Origin: Oscillospiraceae bacterium
GTDB taxonomy: Bacteria; Bacillota; Clostridia; Oscillospirales; Oscillospiraceae
Assembly: GCA_024404315.1 (NCBI GenBank)
Contig: JAKSQD010000009.1
Location: forward strand, 1 to 50,816
DNA length: 50,816 nt
Reading direction: 5' to 3'
In this document: positions 1-7,381 of the stretch, piece by piece
How positions within the stretch are numbered: position 1 is the first letter of the stretch
How the letters are laid out: every line of letters starts with the position of its first letter
Made by a program: the position numbers and the translations under genes
The notes under the pieces: generated by a model
The model's database searches: none
What the model was told of the DNA's origin: nothing
What the model saw: the letters and a program-made list of their open reading frames with translations, nothing else

Positions 1-16
1 ACATCAGAAATAAAAA

Positions 17-56
17 CAAAAAACCCGAACCCATTCCTCAACGGAACTAAGTTCGG
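17..56 (-). terminator. Terminator of the tRNA operon
   Basis: Inverted repeat CCGAAC (25-30) and GTTCGG (51-56), followed on the minus strand by a T-rich tract. It lies just downstream of tRNA-Val and should end the minus-strand tRNA transcript. A shorter T run on the other side means it could also act on the plus strand. Confidence 0.7.
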
Positions 57-68
57 ATTTTTCGCTTT

Positions 69-145
69 TGGTGGAGACTGGGAGACTCGAACTCTCGACC
101 TCCTGCGTGTGAAGCAGGCGCTCTAGCCAGCTGAGCTAAGCCTCC
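69..145 (-). tRNA. tRNA-Val (anticodon CAC)
   Basis: Read on the minus strand it folds as a cloverleaf with acceptor GGAGGCT pairing with AGTCTCC and an encoded CCA end. The anticodon loop TTCACAC gives anticodon CAC, which reads GTG. Last gene of a three-tRNA run, 4 bp after tRNA-Glu. Confidence 0.95.
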
Positions 146-149
146 AAAG

Positions 150-221
150 TGACCCGTACGGGAATCGAACCCATGTTACAGCCGTGAAAGGGCCGTGTCT
201 TAACCTCTTGACCAACGGGCC
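150..221 (-). tRNA. tRNA-Glu (anticodon TTC)
   Basis: Minus-strand cloverleaf of 72 nt starting GGCCCGTTGGTC, with the CTTTCAC anticodon loop (TTC, reads GAA) and a GGTTCGATTCC T arm. No CCA is encoded, unlike its two neighbours, so the end would be added by the CCA enzyme. Confidence 0.95.
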
Positions 222-230
222 ATTTAAAAA

Positions 231-260
231 CTTCTCCGAAAACGAGAGCCTTCGGAGAAG
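231..260 (-). terminator. Hairpin between tRNA-Met and tRNA-Glu
   Basis: A perfect 10-bp stem, CTTCTCCGAA (231-240) with TTCGGAGAAG (251-260), and a 10-nt loop. On the minus strand it is followed by TTTTT, the form of an intrinsic terminator. It could cut transcription after tRNA-Met or serve as a processing site. Confidence 0.55.
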
Positions 261-265
261 AAACA

Positions 266-342
266 TGGTAGCGGCGACTGGATTCGAACCGGTGACACTG
301 CGGGTATGAACCGCATGCTCTAGCCAACTGAGCTACGCCGCC
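266..342 (-). tRNA. tRNA-Met (anticodon CAT)
   Basis: Minus-strand cloverleaf with acceptor GGCGGCG, anticodon loop TTCATAC and encoded CCA. The sequence matches the elongator tRNA-Met pattern of Firmicutes. A CAT tRNA modified to read ATA (Ile2) cannot be fully excluded by eye. Confidence 0.93.
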
Positions 343-389
343 ATATTTTTTCACGGTTTCGAGCCGGTGTTTCGCTCGGAACAATGATT

Positions 390-418
390 ATTATACTCAT
401 GCTCCCCCCGTTTGTCAA
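390..418 (-). promoter_or_regulatory. Sigma-A promoter of the tRNA run
   Basis: On the minus strand TTGACA (413-418) and TATAAT (390-395) are separated by exactly 17 bp, a consensus vegetative promoter about 48 bp upstream of tRNA-Met. The 343-508 stretch around it is AT-rich and holds no gene that I can support. Confidence 0.88.
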
Positions 419-508
419 CACTTTTTTTTAATTTTTTCAAAAATTTTTCTGCGCAGTTTTTTCTCTTGTTTTTCTTTTGATTACGCCTATATCCTCTATT
501 TTCGCAAC

Positions 509-564
509 AAAAAGGCATCTTCTTGTTCCGGCTTCCATTTTCGCCGAACAAAAGATGCCTTTTG
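509..564 (-). terminator. Terminator after the SAM methyltransferase
   Basis: Long inverted repeat: AAAAGGCATCTT on the left pairs with AAGATGCCTTTT on the right, extended inward by TTGTTC/GAACAA. It sits 4 bp beyond the stop codon of the minus-strand gene ending at 568. Confidence 0.8.
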
Positions 565-567
565 CTT

Positions 568-1356
568 TTATGGTTCTTCTGCTTCGGGCAGCTGTCCGGG
601 AGTCTGTCCTCCCTCGCCATTGACGCAGACAAAGCACAGTCTCCGGTTGTTCTCGGTGGCGGGTAAGCGTTTCAAGTTGCCGAACACCTCCACGCTGCGG
701 AAGCCGTTTTCCGTCAGCATCTCCGCCAGCTCCCTCACCGTCCAGGCTCGCTCGTTGTGTTCCTCCTGCTCCCGATACCACACATCCTCTTCTCGCTCGA
801 AGAGATCCATACCGTAGGTCAGCACCTGCGCTTCCTCATCGAACCCGGCACGCCAAACACAGAACACATCCTCGTTTTCATCCACGAACAGCTCCCCGTC
901 CAGCTTTTTCAGCCACTCAGGAGCGATGATATCAAAGAGGAAATAACCGCCGGGCATCAGGAAGGTATGAATCCGCCGGAAGGCTTCCCGGAGGGTCTCC
1001 TCCTCGGTGATATAGTTGATGCTGTCCAAGCTGGACACGCAGGCATCAATGGTTCCGAACATATCCAGCTCATCCACGGACTGATTGAGGAAGATGGGGG
1101 CTTCGCATTCCAGCCCTGCGGCCTTTTCCATGGCCTCTGCCAGCATTTCGGGAGAAAGATCGGTTCCCAGCATGGAATAACCCTGTTCCGCCAGCATACA
1201 GGTGAGCGTTCCCGTTCCGCAGGCCAAGTCCAGCACAATCTTGACCGGTACTTCGCTTTGTGCAAACCACCCCTCGTACCAGTCCAGCCACGCCTGATAG
1301 TCCACGTCAGCGGTCAGCCCATCATAATAACGAGCCAGTCCCTCGTAAGCGCTCAC
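568..1356 (-). CDS. Class I SAM-dependent methyltransferase
   Basis: A 262-residue soluble protein with a methyltransferase fold. The SAM-binding motif I is DLACGTGT at residues 43-50, followed by an acidic loop (GTDLSPEML, about 64-72) and a SLDSINYI stretch that replaces the usual motif IV. There is no sign of a target-specific domain, so the substrate (small molecule, protein or RNA) is unknown. Its ATG overlaps the stop of the upstream yerC-like gene by 4 bp (ATGA), so the two are translationally coupled. A strong terminator follows the stop. The family is widespread in Firmicutes and often annotated only as a class I methyltransferase. The fold is secure, the function is not. Confidence 0.85.
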   Translation of the reverse strand: MSAYEGLARYYDGLTADVDYQAWLDWYEGWFAQSEVPVKIVLDLACGTGTLTCMLAEQGYSMLGTDLSPEMLAEAMEKAAGLECEAPIFLNQSVDELDMFGTIDACVSSLDSINYITEEETLREAFRRIHTFLMPGGYFLFDIIAPEWLKKLDGELFVDENEDVFCVWRAGFDEEAQVLTYGMDLFEREEDVWYREQEEHNERAWTVRELAEMLTENGFRSVEVFGNLKRLPATENNRRLCFVCVNGEGGQTPGQLPEAEEP

Positions 1357-1658
1357 TCTTTCTTCTCCTCCTCGGGGAAAAGACGGGCAAACACCTGCTG
1401 ATAACCCTCATAGCCATAATTCAAAGCACGATTGACACGGCTGATGGTGGCGCTGCTGGCACCGGTTTCCCGGAGAATATCGTTATAGATCATTCCTTTT
1501 CTGAGAAGAACCGCAACATCATAGCGCTGCTCCATCGCACGAAGCTCTGACACCGTACACAGATCCTGGAAAAACTTGTAGCACTCCTCCTCATCCTTCA
1601 GCTGCAAAATGGTCTGGTACAGGCCCATACTTGCCTGCTTTCCTCCAACTTTAGACAT
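1353..1658 (-). CDS. YerC/YecD family TrpR-like protein
   Basis: A 101-residue protein of the TrpR-related YerC family found across Firmicutes. The helical region ends in a helix-turn-helix-like segment: MIYNDILRETGASSATISR (about 56-74) resembles the TrpR DNA-reading helices. An ATG at 1658 is chosen because AAAGGA precedes it by about 13 bp and the protein then has the usual family length of about 100 residues. The open frame continues upstream, but that part (to 1865) overlaps the preceding gene and has no ribosome site. A TTTACT-17-TAAAAT promoter sits 57 bp upstream. The role in YerC proteins is poorly known, and tryptophan binding is not implied. Confidence 0.85.
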   Translation of the reverse strand: MSKVGGKQASMGLYQTILQLKDEEECYKFFQDLCTVSELRAMEQRYDVAVLLRKGMIYNDILRETGASSATISRVNRALNYGYEGYQQVFARLFPEEEKKE

Positions 1659-1714
1659 AATTCGGTATACCGTTCCTTTCTGCGTCCTGTTTGCCAGGCC
1701 GCACATTCTTTTAT

Positions 1715-1743
1715 ATTTTATCATTCTAAAGTATGAAAGTAAA
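1715..1743 (-). promoter_or_regulatory. Promoter of yerC-methyltransferase operon
   Basis: On the minus strand TTTACT (1738-1743) and TAAAAT (1715-1720) are 17 bp apart. It is the only good match between the upstream terminator at 1783-1812 and the yerC start at 1658. Confidence 0.65.
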
Positions 1744-1782
1744 GCTCTTTTTGTGAATTTTCTGAAAATATTTCGAAATAGA

Positions 1783-1812
1783 AAGAAGTGGAGGCAAAAT
1801 CTTCCACTTCTT
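1783..1812 (-). terminator. Terminator after the DUF188 gene
   Basis: A 10-bp inverted repeat AAGAAGTGGA (1783-1792) / TCCACTTCTT (1803-1812), 3 bp past the stop codon at 1816 and followed on the minus strand by a short T-rich tract. It separates the coaBC-hisB group from yerC. Confidence 0.6.
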
Positions 1813-1815
1813 CCT

Positions 1816-2262
1816 CTATTCTTTGGTTCGCAGCAGTTTGTCCAGTGCCTGGCAAAAGGCTTCATCCTGCTCTGGCCTTCGTTTGGGCGGGCCTTTCAGT
1901 CGGCCACCCGCCTTGCGAACTTTTTTCCCGATGTATCTGGTGTATAGCAATCCGTCGATATTTTCCGCCGTATAGCGTTTTCCGTCCTGATTGAGCACCA
2001 CAGCGCCTTTGGTCAGGCACAGCGCAGCCAGTCCGTAATCCTGCGTGACCACGATATCCGCCGGGCGCACCCGATTCAGCAGCACGAAATCCGCACTGTC
2101 TGCCCCCTTAGAAACGGTGACGGTTTCCACGCCGTCCAACACAATCTGATGGGCGGTATCACAAAAAACCACGCTGGGAACGCCGTAGCGCTTGGCCAGC
2201 TCCGCCGCCTGCCGCACCACGGGACAGCCGTCTCCGTCCATCAGGAGGTGTCTCACAGGCAT
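1816..2262 (-). CDS. YaiI/YqxD family (DUF188) protein
   Basis: A 148-residue member of the UPF0178 family, which has a PIN-domain-like fold. The family signature near the N-terminus, LLMDGDGCPV (about 6-15), supplies paired Asp residues. A second acidic cluster lies at SKGADSADFVLL and a third at VVTQDYGLA, matching the spacing of PIN-like acidic triads. The basic C-terminal segment KKVRKAGGRLKGPPKRRP is typical of the family and suggests nucleic acid contact. Nuclease activity is an inference from the fold. The ATG has AGAGGAG upstream and overlaps the end of the phosphatase gene by 10 bp, so it belongs to the coaBC-hisB transcription unit. Confidence 0.88.
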   Translation of the reverse strand: MPVRHLLMDGDGCPVVRQAAELAKRYGVPSVVFCDTAHQIVLDGVETVTVSKGADSADFVLLNRVRPADIVVTQDYGLAALCLTKGAVVLNQDGKRYTAENIDGLLYTRYIGKKVRKAGGRLKGPPKRRPEQDEAFCQALDKLLRTKE

Positions 2263-2897
2263 TGCAGCAGCTCCTCTGGGGTATCGGCATAAACGGTGGC
2301 TCCGGCCTCGGCCAGCATCTCCCGGTCACGGAAGCCCCACGTCACGGAAATACAGGGCAGGCCGGTATTTCTCGCCGTCAGCAAATCCACATCGGAATCC
2401 CCCACATAAACGGCATCCTCCAGCGTGACCCCCATCTCCGCCGCCGCACGAAGCACCAGGTCAGGGGCAGGCTTTCGGGCAATGCCCTCCTGGTCGCCAA
2501 GAGCGACTTCAAAACGCTCTCCAAAATAATCCCTCACCAGCGGCTTGACGGAGCTGTCCGGCTTGTTGCTGACCACCGCCAGCCGATAACCACGGGCGTT
2601 CAGCTCATCCAACAGCGCCAAAATACCGGCATAGGGGGCGGTTTTGATTTGATTATGGGTGTAATAATAGGCTCGGATGATGGCAAGCGCCCTCTCATAT
2701 CTGGGGTTGTCCAGCCCGCCGGGAAGTGCCAGCTCCATGAGTCGGGCGATACCGTTTCCCACAAAGCTGCGGATTTCGCTTGAACTGCGGGCAGGCGCTC
2801 CCACCTGAGACAGGGTATAGTTGCAGGCATCGGTCAAGTCGTCCAAGGTGTTCAACAGAGTACCATCTAGGTCAAAAATTACGGTTTTATAGCGCAT
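2253..2897 (-). CDS. HAD phosphatase, phosphoglycolate phosphatase-like
   Basis: A 214-residue cytosolic HAD-superfamily hydrolase with the C1 helical cap seen in Gph and PpaX. Motif I is FDLDGTLLNT (about 7-16, nucleophile Asp and general-acid Asp), motif II is VVSNKP, and motif IV is VGDSDVDLLTARNTG (two acidic metal ligands). These suit removal of phosphate from small organophosphates such as phosphoglycolate. The exact substrate is not readable from sequence. The ATG has AGAGGA eight bp upstream. It lies 38 bp after hisB and overlaps the DUF188 gene, so it is an internal operon gene. It is unlikely to be the histidinol-phosphatase partner of hisB, since those enzymes belong to other families. 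Confidence 0.9.
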   Translation of the reverse strand: MRYKTVIFDLDGTLLNTLDDLTDACNYTLSQVGAPARSSSEIRSFVGNGIARLMELALPGGLDNPRYERALAIIRAYYYTHNQIKTAPYAGILALLDELNARGYRLAVVSNKPDSSVKPLVRDYFGERFEVALGDQEGIARKPAPDLVLRAAAEMGVTLEDAVYVGDSDVDLLTARNTGLPCISVTWGFRDREMLAEAGATVYADTPEELLQCL

Positions 2898-2935
2898 ATT
2901 ATTTCCTCTTTGATTGAGCGCAAAGAACAGGTTGT

Positions 2936-3526
2936 TTAAAGACTTCCCTTAGTGGAGAGCACATCGTGGATGCGCTCATCGTACTGGGTAGCAGCATCCA
3001 GAGCCTTGGCAAAGGCTTTGAACATGGCCTCCATGATATGATGGTCGTTGTCGCCGTAAAGCACCTTCAAATGCAGATTCATACCGGCGGCGTAGCTGAT
3101 GGCGTAGAAAAATTCCTTTGCCATTTGGGTATCCATGCCGCCCACGCTTTGATTGGTGAAGCTGGCATCATAGACAAGGTAAGGACGACCACTGAGGTCT
3201 ACAGCGCAGAGCACCAGCGCCTCATCCATGGGCAGAATACAGCTGCCATAACGCTTGATGCCCTTTTTGTCTCCCACGGCCTCCTTGATGGCGTTGCCGA
3301 GCACAATACCCGTGTCCTCGATGGAGTGGTGACAATCTACCCACACGTCGCCGTCACACTTCACGTCCAGGTCAAACAGGCCATGACGGGCAAAGCCGTC
3401 CAGCATATGGTCAAAAAATCCGATTTTGGTGTTCAGATTGCTTTTTCCGGTTCCGTCCAAATTCAAAGTAACCGAAATTTTGGTTTCTTTGGTGTTGCGC
3501 TCTATGGTTGCGATTCGTTCAGACAT
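2936..3526 (-). CDS. hisB: Imidazoleglycerol-phosphate dehydratase
   Basis: A 196-residue monofunctional HisB, the normal length for Firmicutes. It dehydrates imidazole glycerol phosphate to imidazole acetol phosphate in histidine synthesis. The metal-binding motifs are complete: FFDHML (37-42), HHSIEDTG (66-73), and DNDHHIMEAMFKAFAKAL near the C-terminus. AAAGGAG precedes the ATG. It starts 15 bp after coaBC, so both are probably co-transcribed. No other histidine gene is visible within 35 kb, so the rest of the pathway must lie elsewhere or hisB has been separated from its operon. Confidence 0.97.
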   Translation of the reverse strand: MSERIATIERNTKETKISVTLNLDGTGKSNLNTKIGFFDHMLDGFARHGLFDLDVKCDGDVWVDCHHSIEDTGIVLGNAIKEAVGDKKGIKRYGSCILPMDEALVLCAVDLSGRPYLVYDASFTNQSVGGMDTQMAKEFFYAISYAAGMNLHLKVLYGDNDHHIMEAMFKAFAKALDAATQYDERIHDVLSTKGSL

Positions 3527-3541
3527 GGTATCTCTCTCCTT

Positions 3542-4735
3542 TTACTTTCTGCGCTTGAGGATTTCATCCAGCAGCACGTCCGCCGCCGCATCCTTGGTCA
3601 GCAGAGGCAGCTCTGTCATGTCATCGGGAGAGATCAGGGTCAGGATATTGGTATCCACAGCGAAGCCCGCTCCGGCCACCTTCACATTATTGGCAGCGAT
3701 GAGATCCAAATTCTTTTTGGTCAGCTTTGCACGGGAGTTTTCCACCATGTTCTGAGTTTCCATAGAAAAGCCACAGAGGAACTGTCCAGGCTTTTTCCGC
3801 TCGCCCAGCGTCTTGAGGATGTCGCTGGTGCGGCTGAGAGGAATGCTCATATCTCCGTCGGACTTTTTCACTTTATGATCCGCCACGGTAGAAGGGCGAT
3901 AATCTGCAACGGCGGCGGCCTTGATGATGATATCCATCTCATCACTGCGGCTGGTGACAGCGTCGTACATATCCTGAGCGGAGGTAATATCCACCACGTC
4001 CATATAGGGCGGCTTGGGCAGGTTGACCGGGCCGGAAACCAGCGTCACCTCCGCACCACGAGCGGCGGCAGCCTTGGCGATGGCATAGCCCATCTTACCG
4101 GTGGATTTGTTGGTCAGATAACGAACGGGATCCACCGCCTCACGGGTTGGGCCAGCCGTGACCAGCACCTTGAGGCCGGTCATGTCCTTTTCATGGGAGA
4201 GGTGATGCAGAACCACCTCCAGCAAGTCCTGCGGCTCAGGCATACGGCCAGGGCCGACCGCACCGCAGGCCAGCACGCCGGAGCCGGGCTCCAGCACCTC
4301 CCAGCCATAGGAACGGAGCTTGTTCAGGTTGTCCTGCGTGACAGGATTCAAATACATCTTGGTGTTCATAGCGGGAGCGGCAATCTTGGGGCAGTCGCAG
4401 GCCAGAACGGTGGTGGTCAGCATATCGTCTGCCAGGCCGTGGGCGCACTTGGCCAACACGTTGGCGGTAGCGGGTGCAATCAGCACCAAATCAGCCTGGT
4501 CAGCAATGGCGACGTGCTCCACCTTGTGGGGGAAGTTCCGGTCGAAGGTGTCCACCGCCACATGATTGCCCGTCAACTGCTGAAAGGTCAGAGGGGCAAT
4601 AAATTCAGTTGCGTTTTTGGTCATGATAACCAGCACATTGGCGTGCTGCTTGACCAGAGCGGAGGCCAGCATAGCGGATTTATAACAGGCGATTCCACCT
4701 GTCACACCCAGCAGGATGGTTTTTCCTTTTAGCAT
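3542..4735 (-). CDS. coaBC: Phosphopantothenoylcysteine synthase/decarboxylase
   Basis: A 397-residue bifunctional enzyme for two successive coenzyme A steps. The N-terminal CoaC flavoprotein (about 1-185) shows the glycine-rich FMN loop VTGGIACYK (11-19), the active-site His in VEHVAIA (His74), the PAMNTKMYLNP substrate motif (121-131) and the flap Cys157 in GVLACG. The C-terminal CoaB half (about 187-397) has the nucleotide-binding GPTREAVDPVR (195-205) and NKSTGKMG (209-216). AAGGAG precedes the ATG. It heads a group with hisB, the HAD phosphatase and DUF188. CoaX, which makes the precursor 4'-phosphopantothenate, is encoded 1 kb upstream. Confidence 0.97.
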   Translation of the reverse strand: MLKGKTILLGVTGGIACYKSAMLASALVKQHANVLVIMTKNATEFIAPLTFQQLTGNHVAVDTFDRNFPHKVEHVAIADQADLVLIAPATANVLAKCAHGLADDMLTTTVLACDCPKIAAPAMNTKMYLNPVTQDNLNKLRSYGWEVLEPGSGVLACGAVGPGRMPEPQDLLEVVLHHLSHEKDMTGLKVLVTAGPTREAVDPVRYLTNKSTGKMGYAIAKAAAARGAEVTLVSGPVNLPKPPYMDVVDITSAQDMYDAVTSRSDEMDIIIKAAAVADYRPSTVADHKVKKSDGDMSIPLSRTSDILKTLGERKKPGQFLCGFSMETQNMVENSRAKLTKKNLDLIAANNVKVAGAGFAVDTNILTLISPDDMTELPLLTKDAAADVLLDEILKRRK

Positions 4736-4769
4736 AGAACATTTCTCCTTCGAAGGGCAGGATGTTGCC

Positions 4770-5354
4770 TTAAATCAACTGATAGAACAGTCCCTTGGTG
4801 GTGGAGTACCAGAGCAGCCTTCCGTGGCGGCGTCTGGGAATGCGGGCATTCATCTCCCATTCGGGGTACTGTTTCAGAATTTGCAGGGTATCTCCGGTGG
4901 CAAAGGCCACAAAAGAAATATAGTTGTGTTTCTCCGCCGGATGGTCGGTGGTGATGAGCCATTCATCCTCGACCTGCTCGCAGCGGAGTTTGTCCGATTC
5001 CGCCGCCTTTTGGGGTTCCAATGCGGAGAGGGGTCTGCCGCAGCAGGAAATGGTGGCGTTTCCGGTACTGGTGACAATGCTGCCACAGATGGGGCAGACA
5101 AAAAACTTGGTATGTTTCATATTTCCTCCTATGGTGTGGTTGGTGCTTCCGTCCCCGGAGAGCAAACGCTCCAAATCCACGCAAAGGATGGCGGACAAAT
5201 CCGCCCACAACGACACATCGGGACAGCCCAGCCCCCGCTCCCATTTGGAAATGGTGCGGTCACTGACCCCCAGCCTGTCGGCCAATTGAAGCTGCGTCAA
5301 GCCCTGCTCTCGTCTGAGCTGGCGAATGAGCGTTCCTGTTTTCTGATGATCCAT
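4770..5354 (-). CDS. XRE regulator fused to a desulfoferrodoxin-like domain
   Basis: A 194-residue two-part protein. Residues 1-60 are a Cro/CI helix-turn-helix (QLADRLGVSDRTISKWERG). Residues about 80-194 resemble a desulfoferrodoxin/superoxide reductase: a rubredoxin-like knuckle CPIC (87-90) and CC (104-105), then TDHPAEKHNYISFVAF and GRLLWYSTTKGLFY, which match the HPMEEEHYIEWI and YCNLHGLW regions of that family. The Cys and His that close the catalytic iron site are absent from the last segment (STTKGLF), so enzyme activity is unlikely and a metal or redox sensor is more plausible. GGAG precedes the ATG. Domain assignment of the C-terminal half is by motif reading only. Confidence 0.75.
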   Translation of the reverse strand: MDHQKTGTLIRQLRREQGLTQLQLADRLGVSDRTISKWERGLGCPDVSLWADLSAILCVDLERLLSGDGSTNHTIGGNMKHTKFFVCPICGSIVTSTGNATISCCGRPLSALEPQKAAESDKLRCEQVEDEWLITTDHPAEKHNYISFVAFATGDTLQILKQYPEWEMNARIPRRRHGRLLWYSTTKGLFYQLI

Positions 5355-5548
5355 AGCCGTTCTCCTCCGCTGATTGGGAGCGTTGTCCCATTCCCAGGCC
5401 GAAGCTTGGCTCCGAACCGTGTCCCTCCGACGGTTTTTCGTTGGGTATGGGGGTGTGCTGCCCGTTTACAGGCTCAGTATAGCGGCTTTCCCACCGAGGC
5501 GCAACAAACGCACCGTAGAGTTCGAGGAAAAATGAAAAGGGAAAAATG

Positions 5549-5577
5549 AAAAAAAGAACCGCAGCAATGTGCAGTCC
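5549..5577 (-). terminator. Terminator of tRNA-Gly
   Basis: On the minus strand an 8-bp stem (GGACTGCA with TGCGGTTC, two G-U pairs) is followed by seven T residues, 13 bp downstream of tRNA-Gly. The rest of 5355-5548 holds the upstream region of the XRE fusion gene and no further gene that I can support. Confidence 0.65.
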
Positions 5578-5589
5578 TTTGTGTCCAAG

Positions 5590-5663
5590 TGGAGCAGGTG
5601 AGGGGAATCGAACCCCCGTGGCCAGCTTGGGAAGCTGGAGTTCTGCCATTAAACTACACCTGC
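5590..5663 (-). tRNA. tRNA-Gly (anticodon CCC)
   Basis: Minus-strand cloverleaf with acceptor GCAGGTG/CACCTGC and an encoded CCA. The anticodon stem CCAGC/GCTGG encloses TTCCCAA, giving anticodon CCC (reads GGG), the rarer glycine isoacceptor. Confidence 0.93.
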
Positions 5664-5746
5664 ACAGTGATGATATTTTAGCACAGCAGAACGGAAATTG
5701 CAAGAAAATTTTGTCACGTTCTGCTGTACAATTTAGAATTTTTCGT

Positions 5747-6520
5747 TTATTTCTTTTTCTGGTTCTTCCAATAGAGCAAACGCAGTCCCTCCAGGCGGAG
5801 ATAAGGCTCCGGGAGGATGGTTCGTCTGCACAAAGGGAGCACAGCGTCAATCAAGCTGCCGGTGGCAATGGCGGTGGCAGGCTCTCCAAGCTCCTCCTCC
5901 ATCCGGTCTACCAGTCCATCCAGCATGGCGGCGCAGCCCACAAGGATACCGGACTGCATACACTCCACGGTATTTTTACCAATCATCCGCTGCGGATGGG
6001 TCAGAGGAACGGCGGGAAGCTGGGCTGCCTGCGCAGACAGGGCATCGGCGGAAATGCGCAGGCCAGGAATAATCATACCGCCCAAGTAGTTCCCGTTGCG
6101 ATCAATGACCGAAACTGTGGTAGCGGTTCCCAAATAGAAAATCAACAGGGGCTTGGGGTATTTGGCGCTGGCCGCCACAGCGTTGACCACCAGATCACTG
6201 CCCAACGAAGCGGGGTTATCCATGCGGATATTCAGGCCGGTCTTAATGCCGCTGCCCACAATGAGAAACTTACGCCCCGTGATGCGCTTCATGGCTCGAT
6301 CCATCACCGGGCGGAGGGAAGGCACCACCGAAGAGATGATACCGCCCTCGATATCAGCGGCGCAGAATCCATTCAACTCCAAAATACCTTTCACCGTTAA
6401 GGCATACTCGTCCTCGGTTTTTTTGAGGTCGCTGGCGCAGCTACCGGTAAAAACCAGCTTCTCCCCTTCACAACCGCCGATGGCCATGATGGTATTTCCA
6501 ATATCAATGAGAAGAATCAT
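5747..6520 (-). CDS. coaX: Type III pantothenate kinase
   Basis: A 257-residue ASKHA-fold kinase that phosphorylates pantothenate, the first step to coenzyme A. Visible motifs are the phosphate loop DIGNTIMAIG (6-15), the substrate motif with catalytic Asp LGSDLVVNAVAA, and LGTATTVSVID followed by YLGGMIIPG. In the phosphate-2 motif the residue normally Asp (DxGTATT) is Tyr here (codon TAT, one base from GAT). This is odd and could reduce nucleotide binding or be a sequencing or natural variant. AAGGTG lies 8 bp before the ATG. It is transcribed on the minus strand between a tRNA-Gly and a small membrane protein gene, 1 kb from coaBC. Confidence 0.9.
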   Translation of the reverse strand: MILLIDIGNTIMAIGGCEGEKLVFTGSCASDLKKTEDEYALTVKGILELNGFCAADIEGGIISSVVPSLRPVMDRAMKRITGRKFLIVGSGIKTGLNIRMDNPASLGSDLVVNAVAASAKYPKPLLIFYLGTATTVSVIDRNGNYLGGMIIPGLRISADALSAQAAQLPAVPLTHPQRMIGKNTVECMQSGILVGCAAMLDGLVDRMEEELGEPATAIATGSLIDAVLPLCRRTILPEPYLRLEGLRLLYWKNQKKK

Positions 6521-6546
6521 GATGATTTCACCTTAGCGCAAAAGGG

Positions 6547-6696
6547 TCAGTTCTTTTTGTGCCCGGCGGCGATAAGGGAACCACCCGAGACAATCAGCAA
6601 AACCCCGGTGCTGACACCCGTGACAATGGCGATGATACCGCAAACCAGGCTCATAACGCCGCCGCCAGCGGCTTTCCGATAAATCTTATTTTCCAC
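6547..6696 (-). CDS. Small membrane protein, 49 residues
   Basis: A short gene with a GTG start at 6696 preceded by AGGAG nine bp upstream. The product starts MENKIYRKAAGGG, then has one long or two short hydrophobic segments (SLVCGIIAIVTGVSTGV and LLIVSGGSLIAAG) and a basic tail HKKN. The size, a good ribosome site and its position between nrdR and coaX on the same strand support it as real. It probably sits in the cytoplasmic membrane. No function can be assigned. Confidence 0.7.
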   Translation of the reverse strand: MENKIYRKAAGGGVMSLVCGIIAIVTGVSTGVLLIVSGGSLIAAGHKKN

Positions 6697-6741
6697 GCAA
6701 ATATACTCCTTTTCAAGCGACTGTTTGGATGGGCAGGCCGT

Positions 6742-7209
6742 TCAGTTTTCTGCCAGCTTTTCCGAGAGGAGCTTGTTCAGCTCATCTCGGAAGGTCGTGA
6801 TGTCTTTGAACTGGCGATACACCGAAGCGAAGCGGACATAAGAGACCTCATCCAGTGCTTTCAGACGATCCATCACCAGCTCGCCCACCTGTTCGGCAGG
6901 AATTTCCCGCCGCATGGAGTTTCTCAGCTCCTGCTCGATGGAATTGCTGGCCTGTTCCAGCGCCTCTGTGCTGACCTGGCGTTTGTAGCAAGCCCGAATC
7001 ATGCCACGAAGCAGCTTTTGCTTATCGAAGGACTGACGGGTTCCGTCCCGTTTGATGACCATCAAAGGGATTTGTTCCACGGTTTCATAGGTGGTGAATC
7101 GTTTGCCACAGCTGAGACATTCCCGTCTTCTGCGGATGCTGCCTCCTTCATCCGCCGGACGGGAATCCACGACTTTGCTGTCGTCGTATCCACAATAAGG
7201 ACATTTCAT
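6742..7209 (-). CDS. nrdR: Transcriptional repressor NrdR
   Basis: A 155-residue regulator of ribonucleotide reductase genes. The N-terminal zinc ribbon has CPYC (3-6) and CLSC (31-34) ligand pairs, followed by the invariant RFTTYE. Residues about 49-139 form the ATP-cone ([19 protein letters not shown]), which senses ATP/dATP. The length is standard. No ribonucleotide reductase gene is in the window, so it acts in trans on NrdR boxes elsewhere. A small membrane protein gene follows 45 bp downstream. Confidence 0.97.
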   Translation of the reverse strand: MKCPYCGYDDSKVVDSRPADEGGSIRRRRECLSCGKRFTTYETVEQIPLMVIKRDGTRQSFDKQKLLRGMIRACYKRQVSTEALEQASNSIEQELRNSMRREIPAEQVGELVMDRLKALDEVSYVRFASVYRQFKDITTFRDELNKLLSEKLAEN

Positions 7210-7381
7210 GGTAGTTTACTCCTTTTCCATTCCTTTGCTGGTTCGATTATAACATGATTGGTATCATATGACAACTTGATTTTGCTGAAAAGTGGAATGA
7301 ATCAGAAGAACCGGTCATACTTTCTCCTATCACAAATCCAGCAGCAACATCCCAAAACAAGAAAAAGGAGGAAACGCCCTC

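Noticed and set aside
2966-4732. A 588-codon open frame on the plus strand
   Set aside because: It lies entirely antisense to hisB and coaBC, whose motifs are complete. The product is rich in His, Gly and Gln, as expected of a chance frame opposite GC-biased codons, and no ribosome site is present.
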